Assembly (NCBI GenBank): GCA_947579665.1 | Contig: OX388343.1 | Location: 91,988,254 to 92,052,253 of the forward strand | Direction: 5' to 3' | DNA length: 64,000 bases | Source: Sympetrum striolatum | Lineage: Eukaryota; Arthropoda; Insecta; Odonata; Libellulidae | Shown: positions 11,363-23,217 of the stretch, one piece after another | How the letters are laid out: every line of letters begins with the position of its first letter | Position numbering within the stretch: the first letter of the stretch is position 1 | Translations under genes and position numbers: made by a program | Notes under the pieces: model-generated | The model's database searches: none | Told to the model about the DNA's origin: nothing | Seen by the model: only the letters and a program-made list of their open reading frames with translations

Positions 11363-14300
11363 GCATATTTACGTTATTATAGATATGTTCTTTAGAATTA
11401 TATTAGTTTCAAACGTATGAAATTATATTAGATGCCTGTTATAAATTAGACGAAGCTATGATAAGATTATCCGTTGCAAGTAAATGTGGCTTACTTTTTA
11501 AGACGTTTTATTTGGAGTCTTAACATTAGACAAAGAAGATGAGACTTTCTCAGTAGACTTACATTCCCAAGATTAAGTAATAAGCAGCGGTGGGGAAGAT
11601 TTTTTCATTGAGCATCCCCTTATGCTATTTGGTCACTTCAAAAAATCATTGCAAAGTACCTACACGAAATCATCAGGTCGTATTTGATTGGTATATTATC
11701 AACATTGAAAGAAATCCACGAAGGAAGCCGTCGTTTTGCGGAATTCATTCATAAATAAGTAAAGAAAGGGGAATGGTATTTCCCAGCATTATTAATTTAG
11801 GAATAATACGTAAGGATTGATTCGAATTATTCCCTGAAATCAAAGATTGATTCGAATTATTCGCTGAAATCGGTCATGTCGTATTAAAGATCGTGAAAAA
11901 GTATTATTCTATTTCCTTAAATCTAGTTGCATTAAAATAACTTAATATCGGAATTGCAAGAGAAAATATTTCATCAGCTAATCAAATTTACTTTTTATCT
12001 AGATTATTTATATATATCTGGAATTAAATGCATTCCATCGTATTTTCCATTCGACTTAAAATACGAGATTGGCAAACAAAGTTATTCAAATATGAGCATT
12101 TCTTTTATATAGAGACGAAATGGCATATTTCTCACCTCTTGCCGATTATTTACCGAATTATTAGTGATTACAAACCTGCACGCCTTTCGCATGGTGCATT
12201 AGTTTAAATTAGGTTGTTTATTTTGTAAATATGGGAAGAAAGGGTGTTAAATAGTGTTAAAAACAATATGTCAAACTAATAATTTTCAAATCCTCGACAT
12301 ATAAGTACGACAAGCTCAGTATGTTAAACAATCAGAAACGCTTACAAGCAAATCATTGGTATGAATTTCGAATTATAGAAAAATAAAATTTACAGTATGA
12401 AATTATATTAGATTTATTTAATATTTCATAAAAGCACAATATTCACTAAAAATCCTTTATCCGTTAGAACTATATAAGTTAAAAATGCATCATATTTAAT
12501 CACGCCAAGTTGGCTACACTGTTTATACATGTCTGCAAACTGCAGAAATATCAACACTACCATTTGAGATATCTCATTTGGTTCCATTGTATCTATAACG
12601 CTCTCGGAGCTTTTACTTGGCATGGGCAAATTTACAAAACTGTGCAAAATGTACAATACAAACTGTGTGAAAAACTTTTAAAAATATTAAAAAATTATAA
12701 TAACAAAAACTGCAGGTGAATTCTGAATGTGACTTTGAAAACAGGATAAAAAACTTCATTTAGTAAACATTAATTATTTTGAGACAAAAATCACGTTGAC
12801 CAGTTTAATAAGTGCAACAGCCAGAAGACAACAGACTTGTTGCCGTAAACTGATAATAAAGATAAGTAAAGAATTCGATCAGTAGACAGTGAAGATGTAT
12901 AAAGAGGAAGATGTGACAAAACTTAATTAGAAATATGGTAAAAGTTACGAAAGCGTGAGAAAGGCTCACATGAATGGAATTTATCCATACATAGAAAGCT
13001 GATTGAGTTAATATTTTTAACTCGCAAGCAATATTCCCAGGACGTTAGTGCTTCACAATGGAAGATTAGATTTAGAAAAGCCAAGTCTAAGACGGCGTTC
13101 GGTTACAAAAGGATTGCATTAACTAGAAAAATTATTAGGCACGTTAAAGAGGGAAAATGCTTCATGTGGAGAATCGCATTGAATTGAGCTGAAATATAGA
13201 AACTACGAGAAGAATATCAACTTATCAGAAAACTTTCAGATGTAGAGATGGAAAAGAATGCGAAATATTAAGTTGTCGGACAAGAGCAGAAGCGTTGCAG
13301 CGAAGAAAAGGAAAGAACTAGAAACAAATGTGTATTATATGCAGAAGAAAAGCCTACTGAATGAGTTATTAATATTAATAATAATATTTATTGCGGGAAA
13401 AATTGCCCTCTTACTTTTACAACAAGTAACTTAAATAATTTTTCATTGTAAGTCTTACAATTAGGCACATAAGTAAAAGGATAATAAAATGCAAATGATA
13501 AGGATATTAACATAATTTAAATCGAAATATATAGCGACTGATATTGTAAGGTAAATAGAGTATGTAACGAAGTTTAAACTGATTAGAAACTAATGTAATT
13601 TAAGAATACAAAAAATATCATTCTTATTACACAGTTAACTATTTTAGTGAACAGAAAAATTGTAACAACATTTAAAATAAAAGTAATAATAAAACCACAT
13701 TATTGTAAATGTTGACATTAGTAAAAGAACGATAAAAAGTTGTAAACATTATAAAGGAAAAAATAATACAATTTACAATAATAAAGATACATAATTTGAA
13801 TTGAAATATATGATATAAGAATACATAATGTTAAGTGACGTTGTAACTTAGTATTTATCACAGTAAAAAACAAAATAAGAGTTATCAGAAATTTAGGATA
13901 CAAAAATATGTCTTGAGTTATGATTTAAATAATTTTGCATAAGATAGTCGAAGAAATGAGAGTGCGATATGTTCAGAAAGGTGAGCGAAGGAAAGATATA
14001 GGAAATTGACGAATAGGATGGGTTGCTACTGAAAGATGAAGAGTATGGATGGAATTATCAATATATTTAGGCATAAAAAAGAAGGAGCAATGAATAGCTT
14101 GATATGAAAAGCATTCAAGAATATTTAAAAAGGCTGTACCAACACAGATATGGATACACATTCTCAAAATATGCTAACTTAAATTGTGATAATAAAGTTT
14201 ATGCGCGTATTGATTTGCCTCATGAATTTAGCAGTAGTTGTTTTCATGTCGTCACAAGAAGAAATGCATCATCAAAATTTTCGCCAGATAATCAATTGTT

Positions 14301-14720
14301 GCGTAAAAGATCTCAATTTCTCTCTCAATCATTTCAAACGATATCTTCCGTGAAAGTTATCTCGTTATAATTCTTATGGTTTAAGTGAAAGTTTGACTGA
14401 AGGGATCCAAATTTCCTAATTTTCGTTTCATTTTGTCTCTTCTTCGCTTTGTAGATATTGGAATTTCTCCTATTCTTCTTCAGTTGTTACATTGAAAAAA
14501 TTAAACATATCGCACAGATAACTAAAGTAAATAGTTAAATAGAGCAACATATATATGTTATTATCGCAGGAAATCATGTCTTACAGACTCGAATGTGATG
14601 GAATATAATTAGCGTAAAACGACAACGCGAATCCTTAAAAAAATAACTTTTAACAGCCATTTTCATAAGTTGTTCGTTTTACACAACACGACGAACCAAC
14701 TTCAATTAATAATTGTAATT
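11363..14720. other. AT-rich intergenic DNA, nothing recognised
   Basis: Strongly AT-rich. ORFs at 12,426-12,719 and 13,718-14,370 are low-complexity and unconvincing. There is no tRNA and no clear repeat. Confidence 0.5.
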
Positions 14721-14757
14721 ATCCGGATTCGATTCCCGGCCCTGTCAGACTTTTTTC
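14721..14757 (+). repeat. tRNA-like T-arm with B box and T6 run, probable SINE fragment
   Basis: At 14,723-14,739 a 17-nt T-arm (CCGG stem, TTCGATT loop) contains a pol III B-box-like core and is followed by six T residues at 14,751-14,756. No A box or anticodon arm lies upstream, so this is not a tRNA gene. It is most likely a 5'-truncated tRNA-derived SINE or a chance match. The following 700 bp to 15,445 shows nothing else. Confidence 0.3.
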
Positions 14758-15445
14758 AAGTCCGTTTTTCCTTGGGAATTTTCCTGGGTGCACGCCCTTA
14801 TGTGCAAAGTCACCTCAACCCTTTCCTTATGTGAATAATTGCAATTGGTAATTGCCTTCATTAATATTTCCCTACTTTTTCTGTCTTTTCGAGAAAACAG
14901 TCTCGGAGGGTTGGCGCCATAAAACGAAATGAAATCAAGACCGAGAAAATATTTCACAATTAATTAAGCATGACCGGCTTTGCTACAAGGCGTCATCCTC
15001 ATGTGATTGGGACTAAATGAAGCGGGGAGTATCTTGAGAGCCTAATTTTTTTGCACTGGGAGAGTCGTCAATTCCGGCTCCTTAGTCAGCAAAGGGGAAA
15101 TGGAAAAGGCTGATGCAATATGAAGAAGAATCATCTCATTGGTGAGAATTTAAAACTGCTTTAAGGAAAATAGGAATGATTTTTTGAAGGGAATCAACTT
15201 TAATTGACTCATTGTCAAATGTGTGAGTATCAAAAGATAAATTTAAACTTCCGAGGATTTTCAGTATTTCGTCTATTATAATTCGCCCACGTAAGACGGT
15301 CTTGAGACGGCAGACGAAGTTATTCAGGTTTCAGAAAAAGGTCATGCATATACCTTGTACCGTATTTAGAAAACTAAATGTTTTCAGAAGATATTATTCA
15401 TAAAAGGAGGGTTGCAAGTAGGAAGAATCTAAATCGTAATCTTTT

Positions 15446-15655
15446 AAATAAATATTGTGAAGCGTACTAGGTGGAATTTCATATTTAAAACTTTTAATGA
15501 AAAAGTCAAAAGATATAACTTGTACAAATTCCAGCTCTTAAGGTTCTGACTATGGTGCTCAGTCGCTGAAATCGGTAAACCTCTTTTTGGGATCTATTTG
15601 TCAAATTTATACAAGGAAAATCTTTTGACTTAGTCATTATAAGTTTTTTTCGTAA
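15446..15655. mobile_element. MITE-like foldback element, copy 1
   Basis: Inverted arms of about 45 bp occupy about 15,484-15,530 and 15,603-15,648. They share AAAACTT.TAATGA, AAGTCAAAAGAT and TTGTA.AAATT. The left end, from TAAATAAATAT through GGTGGAATTTCATATT, recurs at 31,611-31,702. It has no coding capacity. Two copies of one foldback sequence suggest a small non-autonomous DNA-transposon family. Exact termini and target-site duplication were not determined. Confidence 0.5.
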
Positions 15656-17758
15656 TTTTATTTCTGCTTCACTATTCTTCGGGAAAGGGAACTGCTTTAT
15701 GAAAAAAGTTTGAGTTAGCAACCAACGTAAATTAAAATAAAAGACCATTTCTGAAACAAAAATACTATCAATATGCAGAACTGAAAGTCAGAATGAAAGG
15801 GGGAGACTATGGTATAATTTCATTTCAGAGATACTGTAAGATTTATCATTCCATAACTGTAAAATGATAAGCTCTTTAATACTAATGCAAGAAGGATGAG
15901 ATTTCCAACCGGCCTTCGGGCTGAATATTTTGCAGACAGTTGTACCTTTTCTAGATAAAAGAGGGAGCTGTATCTGCACTTACCTCTGTCTTGATTATGG
16001 CTTTGGCAATCTAAGGGCTACTTAGGTATACGTAATGCCGGGTACTATCATTAATTTACACCTCATTGAATGCCAAGAAAATAGTTGGCCCTTGTGCTGC
16101 ACTTTAATTAACTTTTTCCATTCCAAACATTCGGTCTCGGTGAGGGAAATGCTATCAAACTTTCTCACTCCACATTGTATCATTTGAGCTATTGCATCTC
16201 AGAAGGACATTTGCAGACAACGCGGTCCTGAAAAACCCCTGACCCTGTTGAAAATTTTCTAGGCTCCTATTGGTATTCATATAGCCCAATAGATATTACT
16301 GTAGGTTATATTGGTTTTAATTTGCTTATATTGTTTTTCTGTGGTGTTTTTGTTGGTTTGTATTGATATTGGGAAGATCGGTATTTCTTATTGGGCTGGG
16401 AGATAGAGGGAATGGCGGGATAGCTTTACCCTTGCCGTAGACTAATTGTTACAAGTAGCTGTTGAATAGCTATTATTGTACATAAATGTTAAGAAATAGA
16501 TGCTGACAAAATAACATAACGTAGACAAATATTCAGTAGTTAACTCCTACAGAAGAAAATCTATTAACAGTGATCATACGCGCAGCCTCTGAGGGAAACA
16601 GTAACAGTAAAATCGGTGAAGTTTCTAGAAGTATATCGGTGAATATAAAAAATAACCTAACTTGAGGAAATCACATCCGGAATGTTTTAGACGAGTCCAT
16701 CATAAACTTGCCTCCGTAAGGAGAATAATCGATGGAAGGGAAGGAAATGTACGCAAACGATGTTACGAGATAAATTTTGCGTTGCGTCTCAAGTGTTATC
16801 TAATTTTACGTTATTTGGGCCTCACCTTGAGTACGAATAAACAGTATAGGACCTGCGAAAAGTGGTGTACCCTTGAATATGAAAAAGTGCACCGCAAGAA
16901 TATACATTTCACAAAGAATTGCTACAAAAAATCAGTGAGCATTGCTTCTGGGCGCACAATGGTTAGCCTTAGAAGATAGAAGATTTAAAGAAGGCTAAAT
17001 TTGCTTAATGAATTGAGAGAAAGTACACTCTTAGAGGACATAGCCAATATTTTACTTCCTACATGTTACAGATGCCTTGCCAATACCTCGAGGTAGATCA
17101 AGGAAGTAGATATTAGAACGAGTCACTTCAAGAAATCTTTTTTTCCCGAACGATACGCGATAGTGGATGCACCCTCTGCCATACGTCGAAAAATATCTTT
17201 TAAGGTAGATATGTAGATGTGGAAAATGATAAGAAGCGTTGATAAGCATATGGCTCAATAGGCTATCTTCTATTATCTATTTCATTTACGTCTACCTCTG
17301 GGTTACTCTAACTCTACACATATACCCTCAGTCTACCTGAGTCCACTCTGAGTCATTTTGTTTTGATCATGATTCATTGACTAATCATGGTTTAACAATA
17401 TTCATAACGATATAGATGAAGCAGAAGAGAATAATTTCTCCAACAGTGGCCTTTTCAAGAAATATCTAAATCAAATGGTATCATGAATAAACTTTGTTTT
17501 AAATAGTTTAAATCACACACTACATCAGTGAGTGTCGTCAAAGTTAGTTGCAAAAGAGCATTTTCATTTTATTCCAAACTCGAATATAATTATTTTTTTT
17601 AATCCGTTATTACAACTATTTTACAAGGACATGTAACACCTTGTACACAAATTCTTTCAGGGGCTTTGTAATTTTAATCATTATTTAATTTATAAAATTA
17701 ATTGACGATTAAAATTATATAATTTGTACAATCAATTTCATGTCATATATAATATAGA
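15656..17758. other. Intergenic DNA, one unrecognised ORF
   Basis: The longest frame is 105 codons on the plus strand, 16,662-16,979. It is Lys/Arg/Cys-rich, has no motif I recognise, and no flanking splice or promoter signals were evident. Everything else is AT-rich and featureless. Confidence 0.4.
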
Positions 17759-17834
17759 AATTGGAATAAGGTTTGATTATATTCCTAGCCGTATTGCAAT
17801 ACGGCGAAGAGTAAAATCAAAGCTTATTCCAATT
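17759..17834. repeat. Foldback with a perfect 18-bp central palindrome
   Basis: Outer arms of 20 bp (17,759-17,778 and 17,815-17,834) pair with one mismatch. Near the centre, GCCGTATTGCAATACGGC (17,788-17,805) is a perfect palindrome. The whole 76 bp could extrude as a branched cruciform. It may be a MITE relic. Nothing else is seen from 17,835 to 19,075. Confidence 0.75.
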
Positions 17835-19079
17835 CAAAGACAGCCGTATTCCTTCTTCTACTTTCAGATATTTATGAAATAAATACAACAAACAGTTCCA
17901 TAAAAGATATTGATAAATTTTAAAGTATTTCTGAAGGAGCTTAAAAAATGGGTGTTTTATAAATGATTACTAGTCTACCAGGTAGTTTAAAACCCGGTAT
18001 TTTGGATTTTTGGATAAATGATTTCATCACGAGATGAAATGCATTTATCTGCGTAAGGTTTAAACGTGACTGTATATGAGTTTTTGAAAAAGAAAATTAT
18101 CCCAATTATTCTAGCAAAAAGAATGGCCTGTGGTTATCGTTAAGTTCATTGGCAATCACTCAATGAGTGACTTGTTTGAACTTCATTTCTGTGACCCCTA
18201 GCGCTGATAAGATAGCACGACTTCCACTTACGCAAAATCTTGCGAAAGATGATTTAAAACATTGCCAACAAAGTTCAATAGATACTTATTACTTCGATTC
18301 GTTGTAAATTTTTCAAATACGCACTGAGCGATAATTCAAAACAATGACAAAGCGGCTGATTTCAGAATCTAGTTTTAATTTGATCTATCAGTTGCTAACA
18401 TATCTGGAGAATGAAAATCAAACGGCTATTGACTGCAGAATATTCTGCTTTCGTCTTAGCGGAACTATGAAATGGAGGAATACTCTCGTATGAAGATTAA
18501 AACTGCTTTCAAATGAATCCTCATTACGCAATTTTGCGTTAATTATCTACTACATCAATCATCGTCTTTTGTATATTCATCCATCCAATCTCGTGAAAAA
18601 TGCATCAAGGAATTTTTTCAAAAAATAAATTTCCGATTTTCTGATAAAATATGAAATAAGTATGAAATTGTAAGATCTCAAGAGGGCCAAATTGAATTTG
18701 AAATTCTTCGTTACTTCATCAGAAGCTTGCGTTCGATTCTGCAACCCTGAACTATTTTTCAGTAATCGGAAATGTTTTCTTCTAAGAAGAGATCATGGGA
18801 GAATAGTGATATACTAATATAACCTATATCAAATTTGCAGTAAATGGTTTTCGGAAGAAAATATTATGCCTTACTGCAAAATGGAGATTTTTTATATTTT
18901 TTCTCGATGGAGGCTACGGGGCAGTAACTAACTAGGGATATACAGCTGAAAACGGCTGACAAGAAACTGATCAACGGAAACTGTTAACACTGTTGGTGCT
19001 TCACAATACAGAACAGAACACAATAACATTTTATAGCGTGGTATCAATCAAATGCTTTGCTGTAGGGGGAGGGTGGTGT

Positions 19080-19732
19080 TGTCGTAGCGGTTGGTCGACT
19101 TTAGGAATTGAATGAAAATATACTTTTTGATGAGAATAATAATTTTATTTTTCTTACGATTATGGTGACTCGATCTGTTGGGGAACGGAAGAAGCCCTTA
19201 CGGGGTTGGACTGGATGCGGGGAATCCCGGCCGAAGTCTTTAGGCAGACTCGGTCAGCCGGGGTGGGTTTAGATGCTGGGAATCCCGGCCGAAGTCTTTA
19301 GGCAGACTCGGTCAGCCGGGGTGGGTTGAGAAGCGGGGAACCCCGGCCGAAGTCTTTGGGCAGACTCGGTCAGCCGGGGGTCGCTCTCACTTGCCGAAGT
19401 CTGTAGGCAGACACTGTCAGCTAGCGAGAGCGAGGGACGCTCTGATTTTCCCTAAAAATCCACGGGCTTATATACTGAGCCCGGTCAAAGGATTGTGACG
19501 TGGAAGCGTCTAGAGCAATGCTTGGAAACAGTGCACGCGTCTGTGCAGCGGCCCTAAGGAGCAACTCCTAGCGTCCGCCCCTAGGCGCCGCAATAAATCG
19601 TCCCGTAGTGGATATGGCGTTCTTTCCCTCACGGACGCGTGCGAGACTCATGCTTCCATCGCCTCGCCTCCTCCGACCGTACCCGTATAGCTCGTCGTAA
19701 TTGTGCCCGTCGTAATCTTGACGATTACGACA
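19080..19732 (-). repeat. Left LTR (3' LTR of the minus-strand element)
   Basis: 653 bp, TG...CA, with 7-bp terminal inverted repeats. On the minus strand TATATAAG lies at 19,467-19,474 and AATAAA at 19,144-19,149, a normal U3-R order. Between them is a hairpin array at 19,215-19,425. Confidence 0.92.
19215..19425 (-). repeat. 58-bp tandem hairpin array inside the LTR
   Basis: CCGAAGTCT recurs at 19,231, 19,289, 19,347 and 19,394: three 58-bp units and a shorter fourth. Each unit can fold through CCGGC with GCCGG and AGTCT with AGACT. It lies between the LTR TATA box and poly(A) signal, so it would be transcribed at one or both RNA ends. The same array is present in the right LTR, 4,138 bp further on. 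Confidence 0.8.
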
Positions 19733-20056
19733 TCACCCCATCGGCAGTTAAGATCCGGGGTGCGACGAAATCGAGTCACCGTTACATGTTTACATCAATA
19801 CAACACAAATAAGAAAAGATAAAAAAATGCAATTACGCAAAAGCAACAAAAAATTCAACTAACCTACCGCAGGAATGTCACTTTTCACTGATTACTATAT
19901 CCTAGAAAGAGCCAATACAACACAAAGAAGAGTAAAAAATACAAAAACGCAAAATCAACTATAAAAAATCAATTAACTTACTAGAAGAGTGTCCTAAAAA
20001 AAAGAGCATCACTGATCATTAACACTAAACACTAACTTAAATAGGATGCATAAGAA
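19733..20056. repeat. Imperfect tandem repeat of about 118 bp in the element's 3' non-coding part
   Basis: CAATACAACACAAA recurs at about 19,797 and 19,915, followed by matching A-rich segments and a GAATGTC/GAGTGTC block. It lies next to the minus-strand 3' LTR. No ORF is supported. Confidence 0.4.
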
Positions 20057-20139
20057 TGTTCGTTGCTATAGTCCCTGTCCACACGACACTACACATGTTG
20101 GTTGTTATAGTCCCAGGCTACACGACACTAAACATGTTC
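20056..20139 (-). repeat. 39-bp tandem duplication within a small ORF of the element
   Basis: Two 39-bp units, each beginning ATGTT and containing TATAGTCCC and CACGACACTA, lie head to tail. They follow a 75-codon minus-strand frame (20,118-20,345), whose product I do not recognise. An env-like or accessory remnant is possible but unsupported. Confidence 0.5.
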
Positions 20140-20361
20140 ACTGCCGGTACCGTGGTTGCTGCGGCGAGGTCCCTCGTGGAAATCTCCGGGTATATCCTCC
20201 TGGCAGATGTCAGCATGGCCGCGAGGAATCCAGCGCCCAGAGTAGCGGTTGTTGGAATCCCGTCCTCGTCGGTGGTTGATGTTGTCTCCTCCTCAGGGCC
20301 AGAGTATCCCAACGGCAGCTCCCAGGAGAGCAAGGGTGGGTACACGGCTGCAACCTGCTGT

Positions 20362-21306
20362 TTAATTCAGCCTCCTTCCTGGCAGTGGTCTCAGGATAAA
20401 CTGGTGCCGCTGTGTAGTAGTCGTTTTGGGAGGGGCTGGGACCGGCAATACAGGAACGTTAACTGGTGGGGATGGCGCTGCTCCTAGAGGATCGCGCGTA
20501 ACTAGTAGGGGCCGCGGTTGTTCCCGCGCTTTATCTGGGGACTCAAAATTATCTTCTGGGATAATATCCGTTATGGGGAAGGGAGTAATTAATTGAGGAG
20601 CACGCGATAGAGCATCCGAATGCGGAATATTTTTGTCAGGACAGTACTAAATGTCAAAGGGGTATTCAGAGCGCACGATAATCGATGCAGGGCCTGTAAC
20701 TAAGATTATCGCCTCCGACCAAGGGCTAGTGGATGGTGAAATGATTCCTTCATCTAGCATACCCGAAATGGCTTTGTCTAAGATTGGGCGCAGTGAATGA
20801 GGCACACAGTAGGACCGTTTCTTAATTGGTTCTGCTCCTCCAACGTCGATTTTGTGCTTCACCTAATTCGTGTGTCCTAAGGGTGAATCTGCATCGGCGA
20901 AGACATCTGTCGATTCCGCAATTAACTCCTCAAGGGATGATCTCGCCTCTCCCGGTACGTTCGTATAATCAAACAAGGAGGACAGATCACATTTTCCATT
21001 CGACTCGGGCCACATTTCAGATTCCCTCCCTTCTATTACTTGTAGGGAATTGATTCTACTGCCTTCGTTGAAGCAGTCGACTAGTATCGGAGTTCTTCGT
21101 CTCAAAATTTTTAGGTTGTTAGTAAAGTTTGCCAACAAAACGGGTGCGGTTCCTTTATCTGACACCTTTGCAAGTACACTCATTGCCGCCACGTGTTGAT
21201 CCTTTTCAATGACGCAGATTTCCCTTCCTTTGAGGTCTTCATTTATCGCTTCGTGGAGGATAATGGAGTATGGAGGTAACGTAACGTTATCTACGAGTCT
21301 TAGCAT
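20362..21306 (-). pseudogene. pol: gypsy pol remnant: linker, start of RT, end of RNase H, integrase tail
   Basis: One reading frame of 945 nt is interrupted only by two in-frame TAG codons, at 20,863-20,865 and 20,647-20,649. It carries the pre-RT linker, with the TAPVLLANFT motif, then the RT entry region, with SYCVP, GIISPS and SPWSEAI. It then jumps directly to the end of RNase H, with a YPFDI..YCPDKN stretch and the SDALSRAP signature. A Pro-rich integrase-like tail follows to the TAA at 20,362-20,364. The RT catalytic region, RNase H core and integrase core are absent, and the joins keep frame. It is not functional as a polymerase. Confidence 0.85.
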
Positions 21307-21519
21307 GGTCCCGGTTCCACTTCGATCGTCTAATTTTGATTCTCATCCTATCTGTTTTATGAATCGGGATCCTGTCGACCTGAGATGATGCGTCCTCCCG
21401 TTACTTTCACTTTATACTCTATTGGCACGCATATCCCTTTCGCTCCGTGATCCTCCCGGTTGCATCGTAAAGTGGATGGGCTACAAAACTTCGGCGGTGC
21501 ACTCGTTTTCCTCCAAATT

Positions 21520-21942
21520 TCAAATTTCGTCAATTTGGGACGACACATTATCCTTCGGAGAGAGCGGAGGGATGCCTGAGTCACCTCTGTCCAACGAAAC
21601 CGTTGGCACAACATCAACCTCACTCCTCACTTTAATGATAATTTCTTCCCAATTATCCTCCGGAGACAGTGGAGGGATGCCTGAGTCACCCCTGTCCAAC
21701 GAAACCGTTGGCGCGACATCATCCTCACGCCTATCTTTAATGATAACTCCTTCCCAATTATCCTTTGGAGAGAGCGGAGGGATGCCTGAGTCACCCCTGT
21801 CCAACGAAACCGTTGGCGCAACATCAACCTCACGCCTCTCTCTAATGATAACTCCTTCCCATTCATTTCCGGGGTACATGGTCGTTGAAATAATCTGCAA
21901 ATCCTCGCCCGCGCCCACGTGGCTCAATTTCTCTTTACTCAC
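21520..21942 (-). pseudogene. Element-encoded ORF with three 35-residue repeats
   Basis: This frame lies between protease and the RT linker. The 105-bp unit (landmark GGGATGCCTGAG at offsets of exactly 105) occurs three times at about 21,551-21,866. Each unit encodes a 35-residue block with APTVSLDRGDSGIPPLSP or a close variant. The repeat is in frame, so the length change kept the ORF open. Only the flanks resemble typical pol linker sequence. A frameshift separates it from the protease remnant. Confidence 0.6.
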
Positions 21943-22108
21943 AGGAACCGCTTAATAAATATCCGGAGGCACCGCTAACCTGTCTGTCGTATGGATGAAT
22001 AGGCAGTTTATCGAATGGAAATTTTCCCTTATTTATAACCGTGATCGCTGCCCCCGTGTCGATTAAAAATCGGTGTGTTTTAGCCAGGACGCTCGCAGCG
22101 ATCACCAT
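21935..22108 (-). pseudogene. Retrotransposon aspartic protease remnant
   Basis: The frame contains RFLIDTGAAITVI, the retropepsin active-site motif (D-T-G-A), with the Asp codon at 22,058-22,060. It ends at a TAA at 21,935-21,937 soon after the catalytic region, and downstream pol sequence continues in another frame. So the protease is truncated or frameshifted. Upstream it abuts a gag fragment. Confidence 0.8.
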
Positions 22109-22132
22109 GCCAGCTTTTGGTATGATGGCATG

Positions 22133-22423
22133 TGATTGTCAAGGTGTCTAGAAATCTATCGACCGATTTTTTGTCCTCGCCGCTAAAAGACGGAATAAAA
22201 TAAATATGATTCCCTAGTGCAGATGCGGGTGTTCTCGTCTGCGGGGTGTTACCTCCTGACTAACCTCGTCTGACGGGGATGGTGAATTGCCAATCACATT
22301 GATAGTGGATGCGAAATTAAGTAACGGAGAATGCGAATGGAACGGGCCGAGAGCACACTGATTAAAGAAGGGGTATGATGGACAATACATGGCGATAGCG
22401 AAAAACACGAACAAAACCAACAC
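22133..22423 (-). pseudogene. gag remnant (start of capsid region)
   Basis: The minus-strand frame ending near 22,133 encodes a segment with PSFSGEDKKSVDRFLDTL, typical of the start of a gypsy capsid domain. It then breaks directly into protease sequence, so most of capsid and nucleocapsid is gone. A second overlapping frame (22,214-22,423) looks like the sequence before it, and a frameshift separates them. Confidence 0.6.
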
Positions 22424-22789
22424 AGAAAATCAACCCAAAAACTATCACTACGGCACACAAGTAAAATCAAAATGAGAACAACAAAGAAATACGATATGAA
22501 ACAAAAGAGCCAAGTTTGAGATACTCCTTGTGAAAGAATAAATCGACGAAATTGAGAAGCAAAGACTAAACAATTGGTTTTACGCCCAATGGGTACAATT
22601 TCAATGAATACAGCGATGGAATCCAATTAAATGTATTAAATGTAATTAACATTAAGAAAAAAAATGGATAGAGATTCAAATCAGGTCAAACATTTAAACA
22701 AAATTAACCCTAACCAAAGGGAAAGACGCTCGTAGCACATAATAAAACTTAGACACAATATGGTTAATGTGCGAGCGGAAGCCTTAACA

Positions 22790-23203
22790 AGCAGAGCGTT
22801 CGAACCACAAAAATCATATTATTTAAATTAAAGCAAAAATTATTGAAAAGGAACGGCGTTCGAACCGCATAAAAACATGAACGGGAGCAAATGAAGATTC
22901 GAGTTCGTACCGCTTAAAAACATGAACGGGAGAAAATGAATAGTTGAGTTCGTACCGCTTAAAAACACGAACGGGAGCAATTGAATTCATAAAACATCAA
23001 CAAAAGCAAAGGAAGATTCGAGTTCGTACCGCTTAAAAACATGAATGGGAGAAAATGAATAGTTGAGTTCGTACCGCTTAAAAACACGAACGGGAGCAAT
23101 TGAATTCATAAAACATCAACAAAAGCAAAGGAAGATTCGAGTTCGTACCGCTTAAAAACATGAATGGGAGAAAATGAATAGTTGAGTTCGTACCGCTTAA
23201 AAA
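22790..23203 (-). repeat. 119-bp tandem repeats in the element's leader
   Basis: GAAGATTC starts at 22,893, 23,012 and 23,131, an exact 119-bp period over about 2.7 units. Inside each unit GTACCGCTTAAAAACA occurs twice with variant spacers, and degenerate copies lie further from the LTR. The last copy runs directly into the PBS. On the minus strand this is the untranslated leader between PBS and gag, where packaging or translation signals usually lie. Confidence 0.8.
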
Positions 23204-23215
23204 CACCTGACACCA
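23204..23215 (-). other. Primer-binding site of the LTR element
   Basis: TGGTGTCAGGTG on the minus strand begins 2 nt after the 5' LTR. The first nine bases complement a tRNA 3' end of the ...CUGACACCA type, as in some tRNA-Leu. The exact primer tRNA is not settled. Confidence 0.7.
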
Positions 23216-23217
23216 AT

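Noticed and set aside
20046..20487. Plus-strand ORFs inside the LTR element
   Set aside because: Shadows of the minus-strand element. All domain matches are on the minus strand.
21422..21955. 177-codon plus-strand ORF over the 105-bp repeats
   Set aside because: It is the complement of the minus-strand repeat ORF and stays open only because the unit length is a multiple of three.
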